Positions 44,130 to 55,845 of a stretch of DNA of 64,000 nt are shown piece by piece. Within the stretch, counting starts at the first letter, position 1; the number at the start of each line of letters is the position of its first letter. The notes under the pieces are model-generated. The model was not told where the DNA came from and did no database searches. It was given only the letters and a program-made list of their open reading frames with translations. Source of the DNA: Spisula solida (Eukaryota; Mollusca; Bivalvia; Venerida; Mactridae). Position numbers and translations under genes: made by a program. The DNA lies in contig OX365955.1 in assembly GCA_947247005.1 (NCBI GenBank), positions 44,495,822-44,559,821 on the forward strand. Reading direction: 5' to 3'.

Positions 44130-47100
44130 TTAGGTCTTTGATTTCATATGTCCGGAAGTTTTCTTGTCTTCAAATAAATTTCGGATCATTACAACCTGCA
44201 CCAGGCCGACAATTAACATAATCGCGAGCTGTAAACCGGAGAAGAGATTTACTCTGTCAAAATTTGTCTCAACTATATTTCTATCTCGAGCTTCGTACAT
44301 TTTTAAAACAGTTTGTAAATTTCTAGACTTGTCTAAATTTTGTCCCATGGTGTCCAACATCATCTGAAAATAAGAAATAGAGATATCAAATCATAACATT
44401 CAAAGACATGTACAGCAAGTGTGCCAAACTGTCACAAGATACGCCCCCTCTGAGTTATGGTAAATGATAGGGATGACTATTGAGTCCAGTTTTGACTATT
44501 GCAATACTATTGCAATACTATTGCTATTGCTGAAAGTACCATTGCGATACTATTGTATTGCTGCAGACTATTGCGATACTATTGCAATAGTTATTGCCAA
44601 GATTTGAAAACCAGAGATTAACTTGTAAATGCAAATTTGCACTGTGTAAGATATCACTTTGTTGTACGACATACAAATCTACTATTTGTGGAAATGATTT
44701 AAAATGAATTTGACCGAAATAGATTAATAAAATTATGGCAATATTGGTCCATTGTGACTGTTCTGATACTTGTGGTCATTAACAATTAGTTTTTTTAACG
44801 AAAACGGAAGTTGTTATAAATTATAATAAACTTTATTTAAAAGGAAACTATCGAAACTATCGATAGTTGAGCTAACTATCGGCGATAGTTATTGGATTGA
44901 GACTTTTACTATCGATCCACTCGGGATCGCAATGCATCTATATTTCGATGCATCGGCCAACCCCTAGTAAATGACAATGAAAAATATTGATTGTTAAATA
45001 AAAGCTAATAAACATGCATTGTCAGCAAGTGTAATAGAAACAGACAAAAGCCTTTTGAATTTAAGTCCGGACAAGGTTAATTTCCAATTATCCAAGGGCC
45101 ATATACAAAGAAAATCTGTGGCAATTTGGCTGATAGTTGAACATGGACAGGCTACTATAACCGTAATATTGCCAGGTAGTTTAAGGATGAAAAGATAAAG
45201 CTTTTTTTTTGCATAAGAGACTATCAAGAATCAAGAACGACAGATAGACAATCCCATTCATCAACACGAGGATATTAAATTTCCCCCTGCCAATGAAATC
45301 TGTATGGGGGTAAAGAAATGGCACTGTCCATCCGTAAGTCCAGATTTAATGTATTCAACCTACCTTAAAATCATCAAGAGTCATGTCCATTAACTCCTGT
45401 ATCTCTTCCTTAGCACCGTCCCATGCTGTTAGGTCCTCACTTTCCTCGTCTTCCTCCTCGTCCGATATCAACTCAAAGAACACAAGTTTGGTAGCAAAAT
45501 GGCTGAATGTGTTATCTAAGCATACCTTCATGTCACCTGCTGCGGCTATATCCACTCTACAATATCAGTTTTTACAAAAATTACAGTTTATATTTAAGAA
45601 ATAATGAATACATAGCAATGTTTTGTTGCGTAATAAAATATAGGCACGTGTTTGGATGCGTAGTATTTAAATCACGAGTGCGTAAAGTGCCTATATTTTA
45701 TTACACAACAAAGCACAGCTCCTATTTATTATTTCGATTCTAACATCGTCTATGCTTTACCATTTATAGCACAACAAGACAGGTGGACGTCAAACTACTT
45801 TCTTTCCTAGGAATGTTACCGTCACTGTTACGTCATTTGTCATACTATATGACGTCAAAGTGACGTCATCAATCAGTTATATTTTATCGCGGTAATAAAA
45901 TATGGTGAGCTCAATATACGCAAAGAAGGCAAATCTCATGTGCTATGTTAGAATCAAGTTTAAAGCCATTTCTCAAAAAAATAAATTGTTATAAACAGCA
46001 AGTTAGCAACCCAACTAATTAGGGCTGCGTACCGGTTTACGATATAAATCGAATACCGGTATTTTGCGTTCGATCGATACATCGAATCGAACGTTTCCGT
46101 ATCGACGAAATAATCGATCAACAACAAATTCACATGAAAACCAATAATATCCCCATTCAAGTCGAGTTTTTTTGGTGTCCACTCAGTATTTCGTCACAAA
46201 ATTCAAACAAAAACTGCTGTGAAATTAACTGCTCGTGGCTAAGCAATAATTTATTGATACAAAATACTATAAAACATGTGTAAACAGTGTAAACCACAAA
46301 CTTTTGCGTTACACGTCTTGTTTTGCAAGTTAAATACATATTGCAAGCTAATACTTTCCTCTTTAAACGTTTTATTGCTTAAAGAAAATATCATATGATA
46401 TATCGAATATCGATCATTTTGTAAAGATACAAATATCGCATCGATCATTCTAACCAATACGCAGCCCTACAACCAATTCACTTAACCAGTTTTCCTGGAC
46501 TGTATCCTAGCCAGTACTAACTTACCCTTCCACAAGGAAACAGTAAATTATCCACATTGAAGAGAATCAACATTGTTGTCAAATTATCATGGAAGTGTAC
46601 GACCTGCCACCACCGGATTGCCAGGTTACCAATCCAGCACACTAACTACAGTAAGGCCTAAAATAAAATATTGTTTGTTTCCCCATCCCCTACCTACCCG
46701 AAAAAAACGGCCCTACTCAAAATATTTTATTGCCCAAATTGAAATAATGTTTTTTTTATGAAATATTGGGGATGAAAATGTTAATTTGTGTTTACTGGCT
46801 TGTTTCTTAAGTACATTTTGTACAGGTTTTAAATTTAAGATTGTTGGTTTTCACCTTATAGTTACATGTATTATTATATTTCACTATTTGTATGTCTTGA
46901 CCAATAACTATTATTCTGAAACTATTAAAAAAATATTTAACCTACCTACCTACCCATTTCAAATTTGCTTGGGTCGGGATGGGGAAACAAAGAATATTTT
47001 AAGTTTGGCCTAACCAGTGGACTACGGCTACAATTAACTTCTAGTTCTACAACCAGCAGACAAAGTCACAAAACTACTCGAAATATCAGTCAATCAAAAT

Positions 47101-49969
47101 GGAAGGAAAACAGACTTTTATCAATGTTTTTTCAATATTCAGACAAATATAGCAGCATCACAATATGTATGGGTAAAATGACAATATTCTATTTATGCCA
47201 GTGTAACAAACTGATACATGCTAAATCATCTCAGATAACAGTGTTTATGGTTTATAAAATAATTCACAGACTAATTGGTGCAATTCAAATTCCTTACTCA
47301 TACATGTAATGTATAAAGTTCAGCCAACGATGTGTAAACTTTAAATATAATTGTATATCATGATTTCCCAAGATGCATTTACTAGGTACTATATAGACAC
47401 CCATTCCTAAATGTTTGTTATACCAGTCGAGAATGTTTCAATATTAAAACAGATACAATAATAAAGGACTTCTTACTTGTGAAAGTTGTCTGTCTTCCTA
47501 TGTTCTGATATAAGTACCCTTCCATCAGGTGCTTGAATAAAAAAGTTAATGTCAAGGTCACCACCATCTATAACCTGCAATATATATTATAGAGGATTTT
47601 GAATGAGTGTTGGTTCATTATTAAATTTATGGAACGAGTTGATTAAAATTATATGAAGTGAGTCTTGTTAGTAAGTTTCAGTTGTAGCAAGAATGGAATA
47701 AAAGGGAAGGAGTGATAAAGCCAGAAATAGACGAAATCAGGTTAAATCAAGCCATAGGCTTCCTTAGAACCTTTACTTGCCTACATGACCTACATCATGT
47801 TTACCTGTTTGGGTGTACAATTGGTGACATTGTCGATCGATATCTTGTACTCTGCTACACAAGGTTAATTCAGCGCAGTTAATATTGTTCACCAGTTTTA
47901 AATCAGTGTGTATTACTAATCGTAATCGCAGGGCTGATCATTAGTGTAGACTAGACACCTTCGGTACAAGAAAGCAGATTCTTCACAAAACTGTTACATG
48001 TTTCAACTGCTACTTAATTCAAGCGTCTGTGTTCCATGTCAATTAGATAATGTTTGATTGGATGCTAGTTCTATTGATAATTCACTGCCAGTGTCAGTTA
48101 TATTAATAATTCATTGATGATTGTCAGTACTATTTAATGATAATTCACTGATGAGTGTCAGTTAAGGGCATTTATTAGGGCAGGGGCATCTATAAAGACT
48201 ATCTCTATGGTTGCGAGAATGGTCTTCTCTGACTTCAGAAGAACATCAAGCGTCTTTACCAAGCTCTAACAACTGCAAGGAGCATCAAGCCCAAGTTAGG
48301 GTATCATGATGTATTGGGTCGTCTACAACTTGTTTGATGTTCCAGCCACTAATACCAATTACTTCAATCAGAGGCCCTGATATCAACGACCCAATACCTT
48401 CATGAAGTGTCGAGACCATATTATAGTCATTTGACTATATAAACGATATAGTTTTTTAAGGTCCTTTTTTCATTTTTCTTTTATTTTCCTCTTTATTCCT
48501 TCCGGTTCCGCACTTATTAAAAAAAAATTCTCACTTTTTCACACACAAACTGTCCTGTGTTTTCACACACATATTTTAAACTCATATAATGTCATATGTG
48601 TTTACTATTCGATACACTCTTTAAAAATTTGCTTTCATATGTAATGTCCTATGAAGGCTACTTTAAAACTATTTACATGCCTTAATCATTATAGACCCTG
48701 CCCAACTACAGACCCTTATTTGTATTTATTTATAGCAGTCTGCTTCAAATTTGTTGTCTACTTTCCATAGTTTATTTAATCTAGATTTGAAACAGTTAAC
48801 CGTTGGTGCGTTTATAACTTCAAGGGGTAGTTTGTTCCATAAGTTTACAACTCAGTAGCTAAATGTACCAAATCTTGTTTTAGTTTGGCCCCTTTTTTTG
48901 AACAGTTTTTTATCATGACCTCTTGTATTACTCTGGTTTACCTTACGCCCGAACTCATTGCTACCAGAAGAGCTTCTTTCCTGACACCATAAGGCTCTGG
49001 AACTGACTTCCCAGTCAGTAGTATGCTGTCTAACCATACACAGCTTAAAGAATTGAAGTCCAAACACCAAGTTCTGTTAGATCATAGATGTGTGAAGAAT
49101 TGCGTTTAATCGCGCTGTAAAACAGACACTGTTAAACCACTGGATTTCAATTTAGTAGAATAGACTTTTTCATTTTAAATCTTTCTCTCTGACATCATGA
49201 TGCGTTAGAACGATTATACACCAATAGGTGTCTGCACAATATTGGAAGGAGAAGATATATTATGGTACTTAGGTAAGTGACGAAGTCGCATCAATGGGTA
49301 GATAGTTTCATAAGAATGCGGGACAGAGCTGGCCATGGTCCGCTCTGTCCCAACACATGGTCCGCTTCGTTCCAAATCATGGTCCGCTTTGTCCCAAAAC
49401 ACGGTCTGCTTTGTCCGGTCCACTCTGTCCCATGGTCGGACCGCTCTGTCCTGCTGCCTTTCATACTACTAGATGATGGCAGGGACAGGTGTCACAGTTG
49501 CTAATTACTGTATAAGTAGACGTCAGTTCTTGCTGTGTGGTAATATTGCTAGGTGGTTCAGTATATGGTGCATCACGGTCAACTGTAGTCTGGTTCTTCT
49601 CAAGCTCTGCACTGGAAATTCTTCAAGTTAGTTCATGTTCCGAACACCAATTTCAACCAATGCAGCGCAGTTCATTTCTGTGGCACTTTATTTCATTATC
49701 AATTTATTTGCGCAGCAAACTGATAAGTTTTATGTTAGTTCGGCGGTCATTTTTATGAGTAAAACCTATAAAACTAAATTTGAGGCGAAGTCACTATAAC
49801 AGTGTAGTAAACGAAGTGGGTGGGGTACCTGATATTCTACTTCCACTCCGCCTGGAGCCGAGACAGGTTGAAAGAAGCATTCCATTTTCCCAGCTGCTAT
49901 TTCTACCGTTAGGTCTATTTCAAATGCAAAAGCACTTGCCACAAACACCAAAAACAGCAAGAGTTTCAT
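44130..49969 (-). CDS. TMED5: p24/TMED family cargo receptor (TMED5-like), 4 exons
   Basis: Exons in order: 49969-49829, 47574-47477, 45556-45364, 44363-44130. GT/AG introns, phases 0, 2, 0; 221 residues. TMED proteins are type I membrane proteins that cycle between ER and Golgi in COPII/COPI vesicles and help sort cargo such as Wnt and GPI-anchored proteins. Seen here: signal peptide (residues 1-15, MKLLLFLVFVASAFA); a GOLD domain with its disulfide pair Cys31 (KMECFFQP) and Cys92 (MKVCLDNTFS); a coiled-coil region; the family motif YEARDRN (about 167-173) and NFDRVN; one membrane helix (about 184-204); and a short cytosolic tail RNLFEDKK plus 9 residues. LFEDK in the tail favours TMED5 over TMED1. 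The linker after the GOLD domain is unusually acidic (SDEEEDEESED). Confidence 0.93.
44468..44966. mobile_element. Non-autonomous hAT-like element, copy 2 (8-bp TSD)
   Basis: Starts TAGGGATG, ends CAACCCCTA. Flanked by GTAAATGA (44460-44467 and 44967-44974). Interior matches 3872-4346 closely ('actattgcaatactattgc', 'cgatagttgagctaactatc'). Lies in TMED intron 3. Confidence 0.93.
45610..45955. mobile_element. Composite inverted-repeat element, copy 2
   Basis: Hairpin arms tgttgcgtaataaaatatag and ctatattttattacacaaca, then a segment bounded by 'atttcgattctaacat' and 'atgttagaatc'. It matches the layout at 11500-11845. TMED intron 2, close to the exon 3 acceptor. Confidence 0.65.
46020..46469. 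mobile_element. TIR element with TAGGGCTGCGTA ends, 8-bp TSD
   Basis: Left TAGGGCTGCGTACCGG, right ATACGCAGCCCTA. Flanks CAACTAAT (46012-46019) and CAACCAAT (46470-46477) differ at one base. Interior carries many 'atcgat' stretches. hAT-like by TSD length and terminus; no transposase. Confidence 0.85.
46472..46645 (+). repeat. Short interspersed repeat ('ttttcctggact' family), longest copy
   Basis: Contains cttaaccagttttcctggac, 'ccagtactaacttaccctt' and 'tcaacattgttgtcaaat', and a 3' part 'ccggattgccaggttaccaa' resembling a degenerate tRNA head in reverse. Adjoins the hAT-like element. Confidence 0.65.
46652..47013. mobile_element. TIR element with TAAGGCCTAAAAT ends
   Basis: Left taaggcctaaaataaaatat, then tgtttgtttccccatccc. 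Right 'gggatggggaaacaaagaat' and 'attttaagtttggcctaa'. Inverted ends of about 38 bp. In TMED intron 2. Confidence 0.85.
47590..48720. other. TMED intron 1, unclassified
   Basis: Short local repeats of 'ataattcactgatgagtgtcagtt' occur at about 48070-48165. Otherwise nothing is recognised. Confidence 0.4.
48726..49075 (-). pseudogene. LINE reverse-transcriptase C-terminal remnant
   Basis: The minus strand encodes RGHDKKLFKKRGQTKTRFGT, then after an in-frame TGA (about 48855) VVNLWNKLPLEVINAPTV, and CFKSRLNKLW, before a natural TAA at 48726. The '(V)VNxWNxLPxEVVxAPSVxxFKxRLDxxW' pattern is the conserved C-terminus of many non-LTR retrotransposon ORF2 proteins (jockey/CR1 type). Broken by a stop; inside TMED intron 1. 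Confidence 0.75.
49333..49450. repeat. Short tandem repeat, about 22-bp unit
   Basis: Four to five copies of catggtccgctctgtcccaa with small changes ('ttcgttccaaat', 'tttgtcccaaaa'). In TMED intron 1. Confidence 0.8.
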
Positions 49970-49984
49970 TTTCTATTCTTGTAA

Positions 49985-51000
49985 ACAAAATTTCGCCGGA
50001 AATAAACCGGAAGTACGTCCACACATAGGGAGGGTGAAAATATATTCCATTTGATACACGTGTTTGGTAAACGTCAAACTTATCGTAGTAGTTACTTCCC
50101 TTGATATTTCCAAGTATTTGATTTTAGCTACAAATTGATATATATATCCGTTATAACGCAATGAGATTTAACGTGTATACTCATTCAAGCGCATAAATGA
50201 ATTCCAAAGTTGAATATGCCACAGTTGAATATAGCGTAACATGAGCCGTTGTACCTAGGTTCGATACTGTGGTTTTGATCTTACAAGTGTGCCCGTTCCA
50301 AATTATAACAATGACGAATGTAGTAAACTATAATAAAGACCACCTCAGGACTAAAACCAAACCAACACAGAGACCAAACCAACTGTCCCAATGGGGTTCT
50401 ATTATTGATGTTTTACCTTAAATTCCTAAAATACAAATGAAAACAGATAAAAAAGTTCACAGTTGTTTAATTTATTCAGTGTATGTTATTGTATTATAAA
50501 ATTCTACATATTATTCCCAAATGTCACTAAACAAGACAGGTAAACATTACACTTGATGTATAAATTGAAAGGCAATAGTTTATAGACAATTACGTCTCAT
50601 ATAGGGAAGCTTCCCGCCAAACCCCAATTATGTACCATCTGGGATATGTCATGGGAAACACAAAATTACAAAATAGAGAAGCAGGCATCTATCATGACCA
50701 CGTTTCATGTTAAAATAGTGGATATATATACTACATAAATCCCGAAAGTGCATTAGGAGGCTTGAGTGACCAGTGTACTTGTGTAACACAATAAAATAAT
50801 ATGGTACGATACAATTTAGACCAAGCAATAAAATTATTGGTTGACTTTACTAACCATAAGTGTTGAATGGAAATACATTAGCAAAGAAAATACCGTTCCT
50901 GTTTCAATAGCAAAATAAACCAAAAAACCTTTACATGTGTTTCCATCCAACCACATTATTGTTATACAATATTTATATAGCCCTTTTTATGTAAAATTAA
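49985..51000. other. Region upstream of TMED, no gene
   Basis: Should hold the TMED promoter and 5' UTR. I see no TATA box at a useful distance that I would defend. No open frame of interest. Confidence 0.35.
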
Positions 51001-51002
51001 AA

Positions 51003-52374
51003 TACAGGGTGTTTCATAATATCTGATCAAATTACAACCGAAAGCCATGAGAAAATGACTGATCTCATCTGATGTTTTCATATACCAATGGAAAGCTAAT
51101 ATTTGGGAATTTTATTATTTGCTTTCAATGGATTATGGAGATTTTTCAGTGAAATAAACAGTGAAAATAACAGTGAAATTACCACTTTGTTATTTTCACT
51201 GTTTTAGAAGCTGGTTCCAGAATCATGCAGAAAAAGAAACGTAACGTCAACGGGCTTGAAAATATGCGTTACGTCATCATGACGTCATAATTATCACGTC
51301 GTGACGTTCTAATTTCGACGTGATTTTTCCAATTAAGCAAATTACGGCACATATTTAAGAGGAATTGAGGCATATAATAAACAGAAAATTTGTTGATTTT
51401 TGGTGTAAGATCAATTTTATTTCGCTCGTGATCACAGAAAAATTACATTTTCACTCGTGGCTACGCCACTCGTGAAAATATTGATTTTCTGTGATCACTC
51501 GGTGAAATAAAATTCGATCTTACACCAAAATCAACAAATATCCTCTATTTATTCACTATATAACATGACCTAGTTACTATAGACGCAACTGAGGAATTTA
51601 GATTCTTGCAAAACATCATTTTTCGATAAATGTCAAATTGACGTCCAAAATGACGTTGTTTCCCAAGTTAAATTAAATAGCTTGTAAAGTATGGCATGGT
51701 ATAAATAGATTTTAAGTGTTTATAAGCACAATTATATATTGATTTAAAAAGTTTCGTCCATTTGTGATAATTAATCTTGAAACTTATTCGCTTCTAACCA
51801 AGTAAACATGTTACTGTGTTTTCATTTTTATTATTCTTTCTAAATTATTGTTTTATTGTTTTAAACTCATCTTTTGCATATGGTTGTTTAATGAAGAATA
51901 TGTACTTTAAAACGGTAAAATTAAAACAATAATTTACATTGTAGAAAGAAAAACAATAAAAAAACCAGTCCCCCTGTTAACTGGGCTATAAACGAGAATG
52001 TAAATTTTGTGTTAGGTTCTTTTGTTACCTAGCAACTGGTAACCAAAGCAGCTGTAACATTTAAAATATTTTAGATTGTTGCATACATATGCAACTTTCG
52101 ATTTGATATAATATTTTGTTTAATAACACTTTGAACTGGTTACATTGTGCAATACTTTACAACCTAAATAATTGAACCTTAGAAAAAATTCAATTTCGTC
52201 GTCAATTTGACATTTATCGAAAAAATGTCGTTTTTCAAGAATTTTGATTTCTGTCTTGCATCAATAGTAAATTGAATAAAACTTTCTATTGGTATTTGAA
52301 AACATCAGATGAGATTAAGCATGTTCTCATGGCATTCGGTTGTAATGGGGTCAGAAATTATGAAACACCCTGTA
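51003..52374. mobile_element. 1.37-kb TA-flanked foldback element (Tc1/mariner-like ends)
   Basis: Bounded by TA: TACAGGGTGTTTCATAATAT on the left and 'aattatgaaacaccctgta' on the right. The inverted match runs about 110 bp inward ('cattacaaccgaa', 'catctgatgttttca', 'taccaatggaaag'). Inner inverted pairs follow: aacatcatttttcgataaat near 51615 with its partner near 52210, and 'attctttctaaattattgtt' near 51830 with its partner near 51935. A separate hairpin sits inside (51388-51539). No coding frame of note. Confidence 0.88.
51388..51539. repeat. Long hairpin inside the foldback element
   Basis: Arms of about 65 bp: atttgttgatttttggtgta ... 'gatcacagaaaa' and 'ttttctgtgatcac' ... 'tacaccaaaatcaacaaat'. 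Loop around 'cgtggctacgccactcg', itself palindromic. Confidence 0.92.
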
Positions 52375-53180
52375 TACGTTCAAAGGTACTGTGTAATCAC
52401 GACGGTCAAAACAATAAACATAACTTATACAATTATGGACAAATTTATAAATCAACACATCCACCACTAATTTATGCAAACAGGTAAAATACACAATATA
52501 GATATTCCAAGTCCGGTTGGCTTCGTAAACTGTATGGCCAGTCCATACGCGCATTACTTCACCAGTCAATGTTCACTGTTCGCTCCCTCTTATGACGAGA
52601 CCAACCGCCCGCATTTGTTAGGATTTAATCCTTTAAGAAGCGTGTCATCACCATTATCAGTAATTGTGTTTGGGGCATAGAACCACGGGGGCTTAAGCGG
52701 ACATATACATGTATGTTTAGTACCTATTGGTTAAGATCTAGCGAAACTTATTCAAACAGTGTATTAAGGATATTTGTCTGGTACTTGGGGATAATGTATG
52801 TTATGCCCTCAGACTTAAGGGGTGCAGCTGCACAGTTCTCAGTTTTTGTTGTGCTTGACTGGGGTGTAATTATCTTAATATTGGGACTTTGAAAGCGACC
52901 ATTTGACTTCTCAGAAGAAGGGACAAACTGTACCAAAATTGAGGAAACACACTGCAGACCAAAAGTTAAAATCCCAATACAAAACCATTTAGTCAACTAT
53001 CCGGAATCAAATTAGAAACTCATACTAAAAATATCTGGAATCTGTTATCTTTGAGGGTGACTCTCGATAACGTAAAAACAAAAAGTAATACAGCTACATA
53101 AAACATAATTACAATGAACTGTTTGCAGGGTATGAGGGTATCACCCACACTGACCCTGTTAATAAATACAGCATATTAAA
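52375..53180. other. No gene recognised
   Basis: Short frames on both strands (for example 52474-52680 plus, 52748-52996 minus) lack family similarity or splice support. Confidence 0.35.
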
Positions 53181-53239
53181 TAGATAATTTGAATCTATCT
53201 TCTCCAAACCACAACTTTTAAATCTTAAACCGAAAGACC

Positions 53240-53545
53240 TGCAGTGGAGTCTTTAACCAAGGGACCCTTGGTATTGCAAGGTGTTGATAAACTCCTGTCT
53301 AAGCCCAGATAGTTTGTCTTTGGCCCAGACCAGATATCCCCCAGGGTTTTAAAGGTACTTTACACGGGGCTTGCTGTCTGACTTAATATAATCTTTTTGC
53401 ACCAATCCTATGTAAGATGTTCCAGCTGTCCCTTAATACAGACATTGTTCCATCTGACTGGAAAACTACCAGAATAGCACCGTCGTCAAAAAGGAATTAA
53501 GGTCAAACCCAAGCATCTATCGACCAATATCACTAAGTAATTTTA
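53240..53545 (+). pseudogene. LINE reverse-transcriptase fragment (N-terminal RT motifs)
   Basis: Conceptual pieces in shifting frames read GPDQISPRVLK, then IVPSDWKTTRIAPSSK, then after a frameshift KKELRSNPSIYRPISLS. This is the order 'GPDxIPxxVLK ... VPxDWKxAxxxPxxKKGxxxxxxNYRPISL' of non-LTR retrotransposon RT domains. Frameshifted and truncated. Confidence 0.75.
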
Positions 53546-54299
53546 ACTTAACCAATCACTCTGTATACTTTAATCTTGGTTTTATCTTTGAAATTTCACT
53601 TAAGTGTGTCTTTTATTTCGTATTTTAAATAAACTACCACTGTTTTCCATGCTCGCGCCTCCCAATTATTCATATATAGAGCTCGGGAGTATACCATAGA
53701 TGTAGATGTAAAGCATAAACCATTGATTTTGTTACTTAGTACGAAAAACTCGTCCGATTTAAGCCATAGAATTCAAAGATTTTGTATGCGCTTGATGTAA
53801 TACGATTTCAAAATACTTTTGTAGTTAAACGTGATTAAATTGGAAACACCTTATAAAGGTTGATCATGTCCATCCCACTTGACGTTTATTTTAATTGGTC
53901 ATTCACAATATATCTGCATTGTGTTACATATTGTCGTTGTAATACATTAAATAGCATAGCCAAACGTATAATGCTTCTTAGTTGAATGTGTTGCTGTAGC
54001 TTTGAACATGTTTAATTCACTTATATTGAACTCAGTGTTTTTGTAGTCAATAGTGCTGATTTTTGTTGTGCTTTAAATTCAACTGCTTGTTGTTTAATCT
54101 TATATGTGTGGTGTTTATGCTGCCCATGTCTGTTTTATGGATTTAAATGTGCTTTAGTCTTGTTTTCTGTTGTAATTTCCTAAATTTGTTTTACGAATGT
54201 GCTTTAGATTTGCTGCTTGTGTATCATATATTTTATGTATTTTGATCTCTCTACTGATCAAGGTCTTGTAAACTATAGAATTTATAATAGTCTCTTTTT

Positions 54300-54612
54300 G
54301 CGTGTATTTATCGGAATGTCTGAGAGTGTGATGTGCGTGAGGACCGGGTGCTAGGGATGAGACAGTTTGGACGTAGGATAGCAACCCGGTCATGTAAGAT
54401 GTTGTGTAGCATAGTCAGTCGTTGGTCGAAACGTGGTTGGTCAAGGCGTCTCCAGTTTAGGGTAGTCAGCATGTCTGTGACACTGGACGTACGACTGTAC
54501 ATAGTATCGCTTGGTCCAACGAGCAGCTCTACGCTGTATGGCCTCAAGTTGCTCAATAAGGGTAGCTGTATGTGGGGACCAGACAGTGGAGATGTACTCA
54601 AGTTGTTTTGCA
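54300..54612 (-). pseudogene. LINE ORF2 C-terminal fragment
   Basis: Minus strand: QLEYISTVWSPHTATLIEQL, 'EAIQRRAARW', then in another frame SSVTDMLTTLNWRRLDQPRF and HDRVAILRPNCLIPSTRSSR. This matches the 'LEYAsxvWxPxxxxxixxLExIQRRAARf...' and 'R..aRLxxLyKIxxxxvai' region of non-LTR retrotransposons. One frameshift. Orientation is opposite to the 53240-53545 fragment. Confidence 0.75.
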
Positions 54613-54821
54613 TGTGTTTGACTATTACGTATGTCTGACTTAGCTTAATTATCTGTGCCCATGTATTTCCTCATTTATTCAAATTTATTGTGAGATTTTG
54701 ACCTTAATATGACAGTGAAAGTAGAGTAGGGGTTATTATAAACCGGTCTGGGATCAATCCTCGCGATAGCTAAAATATGTTCTTTATCTCTAATGGGCAA
54801 ATCTTTCTTAGAAGATACATG

Positions 54822-54857
54822 ACCCCCCCCCCCCCCCATTGTACAATAGCAAGGGGG
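54822..54857. repeat. Poly(C)/poly(G) hairpin
   Basis: A run of about 16 C, then 'attgtacaatagcaa', then a run of 7 G. Confidence 0.8.
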
Positions 54858-55379
54858 GGAATGAGTACTTGTAGTAATCAGTCCGGGTGTTTATATGCTT
54901 CTTTAAGATGATATATGTGTGCCAGGTGGCATCAGACTAAAACTTTTTGAAATTTGAGGCCGGCCATTGTTACTTTACATTGAGCTAAAGAACAGGTCTA
55001 TTTGATGGCTCCTAACCTAAAGACTTCCGTGACATGTATGTACTTTCTCGCATATCCCACCAGTTTCCGGTGTAAACAAGATATACAGTCGTAAATAAAA
55101 CTTGTGACGTAAACGAGCTGTTGCGCGATGAGAAAATAGGACAACATATTTTGCTGTTTGCATTCAATGATTAGCCCTTCATAATGATGAATTTGAGTGA
55201 AAAATGTTTGGTTTCAATTTGAAAAAGTGACTGACATTCACTTTCAACTTATATTTCTTAGTGAAGCAACAGCGCTGACCGTGCCTCATAACTACTATTT
55301 TGCATAAAACCTTGGGCCAAAGAAGTTCCAAAACATAGGTCCACGGACTATGTTCTATATTCTCCAAGTAGTATATTAT

Positions 55380-55845
55380 GGTCCTTAATTGTTAATTTTA
55401 ATCGATTAAATGATTTTTAAAATAATGTATTTTAAATATAATATGAATTTTAGTCATCACATATCGGATTAACTAATTGCGCATTGATATGAAATTTATG
55501 CGTACTTGGTGATTAGGTCAGCCAGTCGAAGGCACCGAAACAGATCTCCGTACAGGTGGAAGATGGAGAATCTTGTTGCAAAAACAATGGTGCTGAATTG
55601 TAAAGTGTCCCGGAAAATCGTGACAATATGTACTGCTAATGTCGAACTTTTATTTATTGCTGTAGATATCCATTAAATAGCTCGATTAATGTCTGTTATA
55701 TCGTGATACAAGGATTTTATCCAGGTCACAAGAGTTCCAGAACATCTAGGGAATCCCTCGCAGACTCCGAATTCCTTGTTAGAATGTAAACAAACATTTG
55801 TTACTGTTCAATATAAGTTTATCTTTTGATAAAACTTTCGTCAAC
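55380..55845 (+). promoter_or_regulatory. Likely 5' region of BRD10-like gene
   Basis: The interval upstream of the start codon has no repeat I recognise. The bases just before the ATG at 55846 are tcaac, a favourable context (tcaacATGG). No core promoter element can be claimed. Confidence 0.3.

Noticed and set aside
53240..54612. Intact LINE retrotransposon
   Set aside because: The two fragments are in opposite orientation, frameshifted and lack the RT active-site region; they are separate remnants.
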